Assembly: GCF_001540865.1 (NCBI RefSeq)
Contig: NC_033622.1
Coordinates: 14,514,797 to 14,578,796, forward strand
DNA: 64,000 nt
From: Ananas comosus
Taxonomy: Eukaryota > Streptophyta > Magnoliopsida > Poales > Bromeliaceae
Direction of reading: 5' to 3'
Below the pieces are notes generated by a model. That model searched no databases, was not told the DNA's origin, and saw only the letters and a list, made by a program, of their open reading frames with translations. Positions 1-10,737 of the stretch are shown here, piece by piece (within the stretch, counting starts at the first letter, position 1; each line of letters starts with the position of its first letter). Position numbers and translations under genes: made by a program.

Positions 1-377
1 GTAGCTGTAAAAGTATGAACTATGGACCCTTGGTTTTTGTAAGGGAAAGAGAGGTCAAATTATAATGGATACACTAATTGAGAAACTTAAGATAGAAAAC
101 GTTCCAAGGCTTATCCATCTAACAATACAATTCCAATCAAAAATCTTTATTTCTTTGAACCTAAACATCAACGTTTCCTCGATAAAGATCTTCCAAATCA
201 TTCATGACCAAAGCTTAAAGGAACACAATTTTTCAATTTTTCGAAGCTGCAGATACTTTTGTACTCAGCTAATCTCGAGCAAAACGATAGCAACAAATCG
301 AGAACCATAAGAGAAAGTAGATGCTAAACGTCAGAGGTTTCTGCTCTGGGGATAAGCTGAAAATGAGGATTTATTCT

Positions 378-411
<34 letters not shown>

Positions 412-933
412 GTCTAAGAAGAGAGTGAAATTAGTAGAAATAGAATCTCGAAATCATAGAGATAGAAAAATTCAACCAAACTCAATTGAGTCTCTACATC
501 ATTACGCAGATATATATATATTTCCTACGGAAATCCAAAAGAGAATACTTTGTTATTTCACCTTCAGACTCATGAATGGCCAAAAATATGAACTTTCGCA
601 TCTGTTACCTCATCCATCCTAACTCCTTATGTTCATCAAGCACAATAAACCCTAAATCTTAAAGAATTTTTACTGCATTACATATGAAATCACAACTTAA
701 AGTGAAAGATTTGAGGGAATAACTGCGAGACAAATGAGAACACGCTAATCCAAAAGCCGGTCACAAACAAATCAGAGCTCACTCTGATCAAACATCCCCA
801 AAACAGCACCATTACAAGATTCAGCAACAAACACCCCGCAACGGATCTAAGAAGCCGAGTTCACATTTTATTCAAGTCGAATCGAAAGAGCGAGGAAATT
901 GAGAAAATTACAGGTGTTGGCGGCGGAGGCGCT
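1..933. other. Intergenic, no gene seen
   Basis: AT-rich sequence downstream of the complex I gene that ends at 934 on the minus strand. It contains a long poly-T run at about 380-410 and short open frames without recognisable protein character. The part nearest 934 (roughly 650-933) is likely the 3' untranslated region of that gene. I see nothing else that can be supported. Confidence 0.5.
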
Positions 934-1340
934 CTACTTCTTCTTGTAGCGGGCGACCTCTGCGTCGTTGGGGAAGAAGCCCATGAGCCGACCCGCCGAG
1001 TTCTGGTATGCGTACATGAACCCGCCCATGATCCCTATCAATCCCCCGGTCACCATGGACGGCCCTCGGATGTTCGGCTTGATCCCTGCGCCAACCCCCA
1101 ATCCAAAACCCAATTAGAAAAACCCTAACCCTAACCCTAACCCTAACCCTAATGCGACGGAGGAGGAGGAGGAAGAGGGCGGGGACCTGAGAGGTAACCG
1201 ACGGTGACGGAGACGGCGGTGATGGTGGAGAGGCGGAGGTAGTCGAGGGCGGAGAAGTTGGCGACGGTCTTCGTGAAGGGGGGGTTGCGGTCGATCACCG
1301 GGTACTCCGGTTTCACCGACGCCGTTATGTCCGTGTTCAT
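934..1340 (-). CDS. Plant-type mitochondrial complex I small membrane subunit
   Basis: Two coding exons, 1187-1340 and 934-1085, joined by a 99-bp intron, give 101 residues. The protein starts MNTDITASVKPEYPVIDRNP and ends in YKKK. It has one hydrophobic stretch near residues 35-52 (ITAVSVTVGYLSG) and a second, glycine-rich one near 62-80 (MVTGGLIGIMGGFMYAYQNS), so it is probably a small membrane-arm subunit. From memory it matches a short, strongly conserved plant protein family of about 100 residues (Arabidopsis At1g67350 type) found in purified NADH:ubiquinone oxidoreductase. The family is clear to me, the exact subunit name less so. The start was chosen because the longer upstream frame is low-complexity (GAAAAA)n-derived lysine/glutamate, which belongs to the 5' leader. 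The intron carries CCCTAA repeats. It is divergent from the E2 gene at 2255. Confidence 0.78.
1115..1152. repeat. Short (CCCTAA)n telomere-like tract in the complex I intron
   Basis: Five or more CCCTAA units in a row lie between the two exons of the complex I subunit gene. The unit is the six-base TTAGGG form, not the seven-base TTTAGGG of most plant telomeres. Short telobox-like tracts are common near plant housekeeping gene starts, so this is more likely regulatory or slippage-derived than a telomere remnant. Confidence 0.6.
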
Positions 1341-2254
1341 CTTTTTCTTTTTCTTTTTCTTTTTCTTTTTCTCCCCTACTCCTCTCTTGCTCTTTTCTCC
1401 CGACTCTTCTCTCCTCCACTGTTTCGGTGTGGGTGTGAAAATAATCAATCGCAACCCAATATCCCAACTGATTTGGATCGGACCCTCGGATCTTTCTTTT
1501 CTTTTTTTTTTTCTTTTGTAAAAATATTCCCATCTGATTTAGTTGGTAAGAATTACATAATAATTATAAAAAAATCGAAAGTAAAAAAAAAAATCATTTT
1601 CTTTTTTTAAAATCACAGCATTATTTCAGAAAGGCCTATAAAATGGTTTTATATTAACGGATCGGATCGCCCCCGAGCTGACCAGGTTCGGAACGATTGT
1701 GGGCCGTGTTGGGCTCCGCTTATCTGGCCCGCCCCAAGGGGCTCCTCACCTATACGTTGGTGGGCCTTGAGGATAGGGTCTTGCTCTGATCCTGGCCTTA
1801 TTAGTAGAATTACATAGTTCGTGAATACCGTGACAGTGCTGTAATAATAATTAAAAATTTAGATAAAGTATGATTAAAATTTTTTAAAATTTTAATGTTA
1901 GCTTAAAATAAGTTTTTTTTTTTTTTTTTTTTTTTCAAAATATATGCTATAATCTAAAACTAACCTTTTATACAATTTTTTTTTTAAAAAAAATAAAGAG
2001 ATGTTTGTATACATGGTTTGTTACTTACGCCCTGGAGTGGTCGGAGATCACTATGTGCGCTTTTTCTTTTGAGGAAAAATGAAACTCTTTATTTCCTTCC
2101 AACTAACCAACTAAACTCCTCTCGGCTCCTCCGCCCCCTCTTGAGATAGAAAACAATAGCAGCAGTAGCAGAGCCCCGCGTTCTCCATTACCCACCCTCC
2201 GCCAATTGAACGAGGAAGAAGAAGCTCTAAGCATCATCACCACCACCACCATTA
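1341..2254. other. Divergent promoter region between complex I subunit and plastid E2
   Basis: About 0.9 kb between two genes that point away from each other. Next to 1340 lies the leader of the complex I gene, with a (TTTTTC)n tract on the plus strand. The middle holds poly-A/T-rich sequence and a GC-richer block at about 1655-1800 that looks repeat-derived but that I cannot classify. The last 100 bases before 2255 are CT- and CCACC-rich leader of the E2 gene. I do not see a convincing TATA box for either gene. Confidence 0.45.
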
Positions 2255-5200
2255 ATGGCGACCTCTCCCGTCACCACCAATTCCCTCTCCTCGTCCTCCT
2301 CCTCCCTCTTCTCCGCCTCCCTCCCTTCTCTCCTGCCCCGACGCCGCGTCCCCCTTCCCCTCGCCCTCCGCCGCCGCCATGGGACCCCGGCGATCCGCGC
2401 GAAGATCCGGGAGATCTTCATGCCGGCGCTGAGCTCGACGATGACGGAGGGGAAGATCGTGTCGTGGGTGAAGGCGGAGGGCGACCGCCTCTCCAAGGGC
2501 GAGAGCGTCGTCGTCGTCGAGTCCGACAAGGCCGACATGGACGTCGAGACCTTCTACGACGGCATCCTCGCCGCCATCGTCGTCCCCGAGGGCCAATCCG
2601 CCCCCGTCGGCGCCCCCATCGGCCTCCTCGCCGAGTCCGAGGACGAGGTCCCCCTCGCCAAGGCGCAGGCCCTCTCCCAATCCCAACCCCAAACCCCTCC
2701 ATCTCCTCCTCCTCCGTCGGAAGCTACTCCTCCTCCTTCTCCTCCCCCCGCCACAGCGCCCCCGACACCGGTTGCGGCGGCGGCGGCGGCGGCACCACCG
2801 GTCCAAGAAGGGCCGAGGAAGACGATCGCCACGCCCTTCGCAAAGAAGCTCGCGAAGCAGCACAAGGTGGATCTAGCGAAGGTCGCCGGCACCGGGCCGT
2901 ATGGGAGGATCACTTCTACGGATATTGAGGCCGCCGCGGGGATCCAGCCTAAGAAGCCGGCCGCGGCCCCTGCTGCTCCGGCTCCTGCGGCTTCGATAAC
3001 TGCTGCTGCCACTGCTACTGCTAAAGGTTCTGCAGCTGCTGCTCCTTCCCCGCTTCCTGGATCGACGGTTGTCCCATTCACGACGATGCGGGCTGCCGTC
3101 TCCAAGAACATGTTGGAGAGCCTCTCTGTGCCGACTTTCCGTGTTGGGTACCCTGTGATGACCGATGCGCTTGAGGCTCTCTATGAAAAGGTTCGGCATT
3201 TATCACTTGCTGTTGGAAAATTTGGCGCTTGATTTATCAGCTGGTAATTTGATTGTTTAGATCTTAGTAATTATCTGCAAACTGATAATAAAAGAAAATC
3301 TATTTCAGTTTAGTAACTCAATTGTTTAAGACCATTTTAAGGTTTAACCATTAAGGTTTAACCGCCCCAAGATTATCGTTTCGATTGCCTATTAGTATTT
3401 GCTATTCAAAATGCCGTCGAAGTTGAGAATGCAATGATCATGTGGCCCATCTAATAAGTAGAGTCAATTACATTTAACAATCAGAAGTTCTTATCTGATC
3501 TGTCTTTAACAAGTCACATGATCGCAATGTGTTCAAATTGAATGGCATTTAGCAGCAAGACTTTTAGGGCAGTAGAAAAATTACATTTTGAACCACAAGG
3601 TGGTAAAGTGGAGCCTGGCTAGAACAAATGTTATCAGTCACATTGCTTTCTTGAACTAGTTGAAGCTGGATATGCTAAACTATATTAGAACTTGAACAAT
3701 GTTCTCTAGATCAAGTCGAAGGGGGTGACAATGACTGTACTGCTGGCCAAGGCTGCAGCAATGGCACTTGCTCAGCATCCCGTTGTGAATGCAAGTTGCA
3801 AGGATGGAAAGAGCTTCGGTTTCAATAGCAATATTAACATTGCAGTGGCTGTGGCTATTGATGGCGGACTGATTACCCCCGTTCTCCAGGATGCTGACAA
3901 GGTCTTAACTTATTCTATAATCTAATTAATGTTAGAACTTTCATTATGTTTTTCTTGTTAATTATGTGAGTTTGAAACTGGGCAGCTGGATTTGTATTTG
4001 CTTTCTCAACAATGGAAAGAGCTGGTTAAAAAAGCTCATGCTAAACAGCTTTCACCAAATGAGTACAACTCAGGTCTGTGACTATCTTTTACGTTGTTGT
4101 TAATTTGTATTTTTGGAATCATGGGAGGTTGCTATCACTGAGGTTTTGGTACTGTGCAGGAACATTTACTCTATCAAATCTAGGTATGTTTGGTGTAGAC
4201 CGATTTGATGCCATCCTTCCTCCCGGCCAGGTGGGTTTTCCAATCGATAGTTGCTAACAGATTGGCTTTTTGGCATTTCAAGTGACGAGGACCTGATTGA
4301 TATGTATTCAGGGTGCTATCATGGCTGTCGGAGCTTCAAAGCCTACAGTTGTGGCTGATAAAGATGGTTTCTTTAGCGTTAAGAGTAAAATGCTGGTAAG
4401 TTCAATTTCAGTTCAATTTCGTTGTTTCTATTTTCTATTCTTTGATACTTCAGCTAGGTTGCTTTTTAGCTATAGAATTTTGTATACTTACATTCTGTCA
4501 AATCAATGTCCAATATGCATCGAGAAGATTCAGTCATTCTATTTATAACTGTAGAATGGCGTCATGCATGAGCAGCAGAAGTTTTCTGTCGTATGTTTTC
4601 CCTGAAACCATCGTATTTCCTAGTATTGCCTTAGATCCATCTAATTTTGTGCATGACTTTATCTGGGTTCAAAGTTCTTAGAGCAGAATGCAGTTTTTAC
4701 TCTTTCTAGTTTGATTTCCTGTTTTACAAATCAAGCTTCTATAATAAGAGAGCTGTAGTAAAGCTGCAGTAAAGCTGCTTTATCCATTGATTCTTCATTT
4801 TCAGTATTGGGCATCATCTGTTGTTATACATTAGAAATTTAGAACTACGACTTCTTGGTCTGCAAACCAATGATTAGTGAAGTTCCCACTCTTTCTCCAA
4901 ACAACTTGTTATGGTCAAGTTTCCGTTGTCGGTCAGAGACACAAGTCGTATTAAAGCATTATGAAGAAATAGATGTCTTCGTTGGCACTGTCTTTCACCC
5001 CTTGATCATAGAATTAAGTTCTTTGAAAAGGATTAGGGGTGGGACCGGGAGCAGCACTTGAATATGAGAAAGGTACCTTCTAGCGGACATAGAAAGCTGT
5101 CGGACCACATGAAATATTTACCGTTTTCGAGTTACAATGGGAATCCAATTAAGGTTGACTGCAATAAAGACAAATATCAGATTAAGATTAGAATTGCACT

Positions 5201-5592
5201 TTTTTTGTTTTTGTTTTTTTTGAGAAAAAGAAGAAAAATGAGTGAGATACCATAACAGCACAGCTACTTTCACTTTTTACTTCTGGACAGCCCCTTATTT
5301 AGTAGAACACAATGTCATTCAACTATTTTTTGGTACAATTCTGTTGCTCATTTGAATCAATGCATCTCAATTGTACTCTCCTTGTTATTCATCTCATGCT
5401 CCAACATGTGTACCCCGGTTGTATTTTAAACATTTTTCTGAACTCTTGCTTGAGTTATTTCCTATACTAAATCGGCCTCCATTTTAGGTGAATGTAACTG
5501 CTGATCACCGCATAATCTATGGTGCGGACTTGGCAGCTTTCCTGCGGACCTTTTCAAAGACTGTTGAGAATCCTGAGGGCTTAACTTTGTAA
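2255..5592 (+). CDS. Plastid pyruvate dehydrogenase E2 (dihydrolipoamide acetyltransferase)
   Basis: Transfers the acetyl group from E1 to coenzyme A as the core of the plastid pyruvate dehydrogenase complex, feeding acetyl-CoA to fatty acid synthesis. Six exons: 2255-3190, 3710-3901, 3986-4073, 4160-4230, 4312-4395 and 5488-5592, giving 491 residues. Residues 1-48 form a Ser/Arg-rich transit peptide. One lipoyl domain (about 50-125) has the lipoyl-lysine motif ESDKADMDVE with Lys92. A Pro/Ala linker follows, then a subunit-binding domain near 190-227 (ATPFAKKLAK through GPYGRI), a second Ala/Pro linker and the acyltransferase domain. The active-site motif is TADHRIIYGAD (His464), the form typical of plastid E2 rather than DHRxxDG of mitochondrial E2. 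The single lipoyl domain and the motif resemble Arabidopsis LTA2/EMB3003; I cannot tell which paralogue. Exon 1 is far richer in GC than the rest. Confidence 0.93.
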
Positions 5593-6076
5593 GAGCTTCT
5601 TCGCAAACTCTTCTCTTCACGTGCAGGTCATATATTATATCTCGGCGCCTTTCTAAATGGTTTCAATTTGTTGTTGTCTGTGAGCATTGGTATGGTTGAA
5701 GGTTTGTTTTTTGTAGTAATGCTGAAGTACTCGTTCTATTTTTCCATTATGTTGTTTTCTATTGACGCTCTGTTTCATAAATGTTAAGTGGTAACAAGAA
5801 CTGATTCAAAATTTTGGAAAAATTAATAAATTAAGAAATAGCTGGCCATTTTCCTAGCTGCCTGTTTGGTATCCGTTAGTAGTTTCTTATCATCAGCGTT
5901 TATTAACAGTAGTACTCTTTTTTTGTGTTATTTATAATTGGGGAGGTCAAATTAAATTGTTATGTTACTGCAGTTATTTTTCTAATATTATATCAAAATA
6001 TCAAGGAGGTGTTTATTATTATTATTATTTTTCCCTCTTGTGGTAAAAGGAGCATAAAGAAATGCAAATGAAATAC
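5593..6076. other. 3' flank of the E2 gene, no gene seen
   Basis: AT-rich sequence that includes the likely 3' untranslated region of the E2 gene. It has a short (TTA)n run near 6016-6028 just before the TRIM element. No coding signal seen. Confidence 0.45.
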
Positions 6077-6230
6077 TGTAACGCCCCCAATAGTCCCACA
6101 TCGAATGGGATACTGATTCCGATCAGTTTATATGAGGCCTACACGCTAGTAATAATAACTGGGCTTAAGCATTTTGGGCCGCTGGTTTGGGCCCAACGAG
6201 TTATTGTTGCTAGCAGGTCGAGTCGTTACA
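6077..6230 (+). repeat. Left LTR of the TRIM
   Basis: 154-bp terminal repeat beginning TGTAACG and ending CGTTACA. It contains the CCCACATCGAATGGGAT inverted motif, a variant of the TCCCACATCGG box seen in many plant TRIM repeats. Confidence 0.88.
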
Positions 6231-6443
6231 ATTGGTATCAGAGCCGAATACCATCCGGAAGTGTGAGAGCTAAGTGCTATGCGGGGCAAAGTGCTACACC
6301 AACGGATTTGGTGGGAGCCACCTCTTGAACCCGTAGGAGGCACCTTTAGAATCTCACATCGCCTGGTAATTATGGTCCTGGTCTGTCTGTCTGTGATCTG
6401 GTTTAGACCCGACGAGGACGTCAAGGTTTAAACATGGGGAGTT

Positions 6444-6596
6444 TGTAACGCCCCCAATAATCCTACATCGGGTGGGATACTGATTTCGATCGATTTATAT
6501 GAGACCTATACGCTACTAATAATAACTGGGTTTAAGCATTTTGAGCTTGTGGTTTGGCCCAACGAGTTATTGTTGCTAGCGGGTTGGATCGTTACA
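6444..6596 (+). repeat. Right LTR of the TRIM
   Basis: 153-bp copy of the left repeat with transitions scattered along it. It is directly preceded by the purine-rich tract and followed by the presumed target duplication ATTAC. Confidence 0.88.
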
Positions 6597-7710
6597 ATTA
6601 CGACCAATGAAAACATGAAAGAAATGTCAAATAAAAAAGATGTTTTTTTTTTTTTTTCCGCTGTTCGCCATGTTTGTCATTGATCTTGAAATCTGTATCT
6701 CAATTTTATCTCTACTTTTAATAGCTGGAGTGGTGATCTTTAGGGCCACCTGGGCAATACAGGACAAAACCGTTGAACTTTATAAAGAGTGTAAATAGGC
6801 CCAGGAGTGTAAATAGGCTCGGGAACCTGGCGAACGTGTGGAAAATCAGGACAGCAAACTCAAACTCGAAAAATAGGATGATGTGCAGCAGCTTCTTGCG
6901 AGGCTAAGGGTCTGTTTGGTCTGGGCACAGATGCCCTACAATTCTGTATGCCTAAATTTAAATCAAACGTCCATAGATAGTAGGATCAGGCAGTTGAGAT
7001 TGAATTCGTCATTTATCGATGAGAGACGAATATAGCATACAGTAGAAACATGAACCAGCATAAGGACACTTTTGTGTTCATTCCAGCGTTTTGCTGCAGC
7101 AAAAGCTTTGAAAAACTTTTTATGTGCAAAATGTCTATCTTTTTGGTCAGTTCACATGTGACTTGAAACATTCTTAACTGCCCACCCTGCACAATAAATT
7201 CCAAAAGTGAAACAGCTGAAGGAGAAGGACAAAACAGTTCAACTACAATGTGGTTTCTACAGCCTTTGTAGCAAATTGTATGATGGATTTTAAAAACAAA
7301 GAGAAGGAAGATACAATGAAAATTAAAATACAGTTCTTACAGTCATAAAATACTAGTTTATTTGTAAAAAGCAACACAGGTATACATGATGAGCCCTAAT
7401 ACACGCCGAAAATAAGCACATTCTTTTATTTTCTTTTCTTCTTTGAGAATTATAGCTTTAACTGTGAGGTTATTGTTCTCGATGTGATTGTAAACCTGTG
7501 TAACATAATTTTTCTGAAGGACGATACAACTCGCAAATTTTGTTAACTCACTGTAAGTTTGATGTTGAATACAAACTACCAGCACCAGAATATGTGCAAT
7601 CATCAGCACTTGGTACAACCCTTTCCGGTCCTTTAGCTCATATTTCTTGTCATTTTTCACGAACAGAAAACAAACTATAATTGCTTCTCTACACCCCCAT
7701 GGATTGGTCA
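6597..7710. other. Convergent interval between E2 and formin genes
   Basis: No gene seen. The right part, about 7000-7710, is likely the long 3' untranslated region of the formin gene on the minus strand. A TTTGGTCTGGGCACAGATGCC motif near 6910-6940 resembles the end of a DNA transposon of the GGGCCTGTTTGG type, but I find no partner end. Confidence 0.4.
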
Positions 7711-10700
7711 TCATCGAAAGGGAATAATCATATGGGGACCCCGATGGGCCCTCGAACTCTGGATCTCTTTACACACTCTATCTAGCATGCAAAGAAAGTC
7801 CCTCACAATCACGAAAATCCGAAGCGGATTCGCTTCATCCTTGCTCATATCCCCATGATAGTACTCGGTTATATCTCTTACATGAAGTAGAACTTGCTTT
7901 TCATCGTCTTTTAACCCTGTGATGGTCTTCTCAGCATGATCAATAAACAGTTTCATAGAGTTCACAAAGCTCCGATTCGTATCGTCGATCATTAAATCCT
8001 TCTCCACAAGTTGTATCATCTGAGCCATTCCACACGAGAGATTCGAGACCGAGCTTATCAAAACATCCAGGTCTATGCTAGCAGTTTTCTTAACATTGCA
8101 GAGCTCGCTGACTAGTCCTGAAACAAGGTCTAGACCCATTGCCTTGTAATCCTCTTCTCTTTCCTCGGCGCTCCGTGTATTCTTTTGTGGTGCATTTATC
8201 GATTTCGACTCCATGGCACTTAGACCTTCGGATCGAATCATCTCTTGAACAACAAAATGGAGTAAAGTAGTCTTCCCGTCAGTGCCTTTCACATCGGCTA
8301 GTTTAAGCAAAGCATCAAGTTTGAATGCTCTTGCGCCGCCTCGTATTGTCCCGACATTCATCCTATTTCCTGTTTTAAGAACAGCTTCAAGTAGCTTTAA
8401 GAAAAGCCTACTTGACCTAAGTTCTTTGCAAGCTTCCTGATAGAAAAAAGAACAGAAACATGTGCTTAGCACTAAGATGCAACAGATTGGTTTTAACTAA
8501 ACATATTTTTAAGATTCTTACTTCAAGCATTGCAAAGGATTTTCTTAGGTGAGCAACTTCATCTTCAAAAGTTTCCCTGTATAGCATTACTTGAACTCTT
8601 GAAAATGCAAATGGTATGCTTAATACCACCTTGACAAATTTTTCTGCTGGATCTAACTCATCGATGTCCCCATCATACAAAGAGAACTTCTCCTCTTCTT
8701 CCTTTGTCGGTGTCATCTTGACCAGTGCTTCCAATTGCTGCACAGACAGCCCATTTCCTAACAAAACCAAGCCAAAGATTTTCTTTTCTAGTAAGATCTA
8801 CAATCTATGGTTTAAATGTTGCTGAATTTTCTTCCGACTTACCTTTTGTCAAAGCATCGCATACTTGCTCACTTGTTGAGTTAATTGCCTTCAACAATAT
8901 AGTGATGTTTTGCAGCCTCTTATGCTCCATGACATGCTTGCTTGGAGATTGGGTCTTGTTCTTTGCTTCTTCATGCTTGGCTGAATTTTTCATGTTATAC
9001 CCAAAGAGTGATTCAATCATCTTCTCATCCAACCTGCATCATATTTTCAATCAACCATGAGATGAGTAGTATATTCTACCTTGGAAACAATTTAACATTA
9101 ATAGAAATATTTGTATACTATGCTTACTCGAATGAGCTCGATCTGATCTTGTCCCATACCATGGAACGGTCGGGTGCCGCTCGTACTTTGTCCCAATGCA
9201 GTGGCTTTAACTTCGGCAGGGAAGAACCATCTTTGCTGCCTGGTGTAGTTAGCAGAATTGGGCACGGAGGCGGAGGAGGAGGGCCGGAATTGGACCCTTT
9301 CCGATTTGAAACTGACATGAAGGGCGGAGGCAGAGGCGGAGGTGGAGGCGGTGGCGTTGGTGCTCCTGTGCCACGCAGTGGCAGTGGAGGAGTTCGAGGT
9401 AGTTTATCGTTAGTCGAAATTGAAGTGCTCGGGGATGTGTTTGATTCTTTTGGAGTTCCCTTCGGAGTAGATATTAAGTCTAAATTTGAAGGGAATGGGG
9501 TTGTTTCTTTTTTTGCTGTCGAGTTTACTGAGCCGTAGGAAGGATAGCTTTGTCTTGGTGACATTTTCAGGGATTCGGAACAAATTTTGGTGCTTGGGAG
9601 ATCAGTTTCTTGCAACTTGGGAACACCATGAGACATTGAAGATTTAGGAGACACATGAAATACTCTATCCTGATTACATGGTGTAGGTGGAATTTGAAAT
9701 GCTTCGGCTTGCAAGCTTCTTGGAGACGGATTAGAAGCTCTTTTCTGATCAAAAGGAATGCAATGTTGGGATCGAAAATTGGGTGAGATCGATTTATCGG
9801 AGGAATTAGAGGGAGAAAAATCTTTTTGCGGAAAACATGGAGAGGAACATTTTATAGAAAGGTGACTTTGTTTTAATAAGAAGACATCAGAGACAGAACC
9901 ATTCGAGGAATGTGAACAGCAAATGGAATGGAAAGACTCGTCGTCGGTGTCCAAATGAGAATTATCAATCGGAGGTTTCTCTTCATCTGAACGGTTTATA
10001 GAATCTGGCTGATACTTCATTACTTCTCCATTGAGTAGTAGTGGAGAACTAGATAAGCTTTCATTTACCGAGACATTATTAGATTCAGGTCTCTGTTTAA
10101 GGCTAGAGTCATCATTCTCTAGGTATGGTGCTAGGGAATTCAGATAAAACAGCTCTGGGCCAGGATCAAAACTCACCTTGCTCGTTACGTTCGGCACCAT
10201 ATGAGACTTAGATTTGTTGCCGAATACCTGCAATGGTCTATCAGATCTCTTCGTAGTTCTTCTTGAGGACCTCTTATAAACTAACACTATTGCAATACCA
10301 AGAACAATTGCAGAAAATCCCGCCGACACTGCAACGATGATGGCTATTCTTCGAAGTCTTTTCTTGGCTCTATTATCCCTTTGGTGTCCCAAACTTTGCG
10401 ACGGCGAAATATGAGCTCGATGAGAATGCGGTGTGTGGGGGGGGTCGACATGGGTGTGGAGTTGAGGCACATGACCTGGTGGTATGACTTCTTCAACTGG
10501 TGCTGGAGCAGGAGAATAGTGATAGCCATGGTGAGCTGGTCCTTTCAAAGTGGAACTCTTCAAACCAAGTAGCAATCTAATCTTTAAGAGAACATGAAGC
10601 CCCTCATCTCCCCTCACATTCTGGCTTTCTTGAAAACTAGCAGTGCCCATAAGCTGGAAGTTGAAGAAAAGGAGTGTGAAGGAGATGAGGGAGAGAAAGC

Positions 10701-10737
10701 AGAAGCACTTTGCAGCAGAGCCCATTTCTCTCTTCAT
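7711..10737 (-). CDS. Class I (membrane-anchored) formin-like protein
   Basis: Nucleates and elongates actin filaments at the plasma membrane. Four exons: 9128-10737, 8843-9033, 8522-8757 and 7711-8436, giving 920 residues from the first ATG. The fourth codon-level Met (MGSAAKCF, 10725) is an equally good start. The N-terminus is a hydrophobic signal peptide ([17 protein letters not shown]). A Pro/His-rich extracellular segment follows, then a transmembrane helix ([20 protein letters not shown]) followed by the basic stop-transfer KRSSRR. A Ser-rich cytoplasmic linker leads to the FH1 region with runs of up to eight prolines and then the FH2 domain, starting at [14 protein letters not shown]2 landmarks include [20 protein letters not shown] and [20 protein letters not shown]. 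The domain order is that of plant class I formins, and no PTEN-like domain is present. The polyproline stretch is GGC/GGA-rich on the plus strand. It has nothing evident in common with its neighbours. Confidence 0.93.

Larger units (their letters stand above)
6077..6596 (+). mobile_element. TRIM: miniature LTR retrotransposon, complete
   Basis: Two direct repeats, 6077-6230 (154 bp) and 6444-6596 (153 bp), both start TGTAACGCCCCCAAT and end CGTTACA, so they have the TG...CA ends of long terminal repeats. Two bases after the left repeat, 6233-6244 reads TGGTATCAGAGC, the classic primer-binding site complementary to the 3' end of plant initiator-methionine tRNA. A purine-rich stretch (ACATGGGGAG, about 6432-6441) precedes the right repeat as a polypurine tract. 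The flanks are AATAC (6072-6076) and ATTAC (6597-6601), a five-base target duplication with one mismatch. The interior is only about 213 bp and has no coding capacity, so the element depends on another retrotransposon's proteins. The repeats differ at many positions, mostly C/T and G/A, so the insertion is old. Confidence 0.92.

Noticed and set aside
1115..1152. Telomere or subtelomere
   Set aside because: Only a few units, inside an intron of a conserved gene and surrounded by ordinary genes.
1655..1800. GC-rich block as a retrotransposon LTR
   Set aside because: No second copy in the window and no primer-binding site or TG/CA ends.
2206..2928. Long Arg/Pro-rich open frames overlapping the E2 first exon on both strands
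   Set aside because: They are shadows of the GC-rich E2 exon. Only the frame starting at 2255 has lipoyl and subunit-binding domains.
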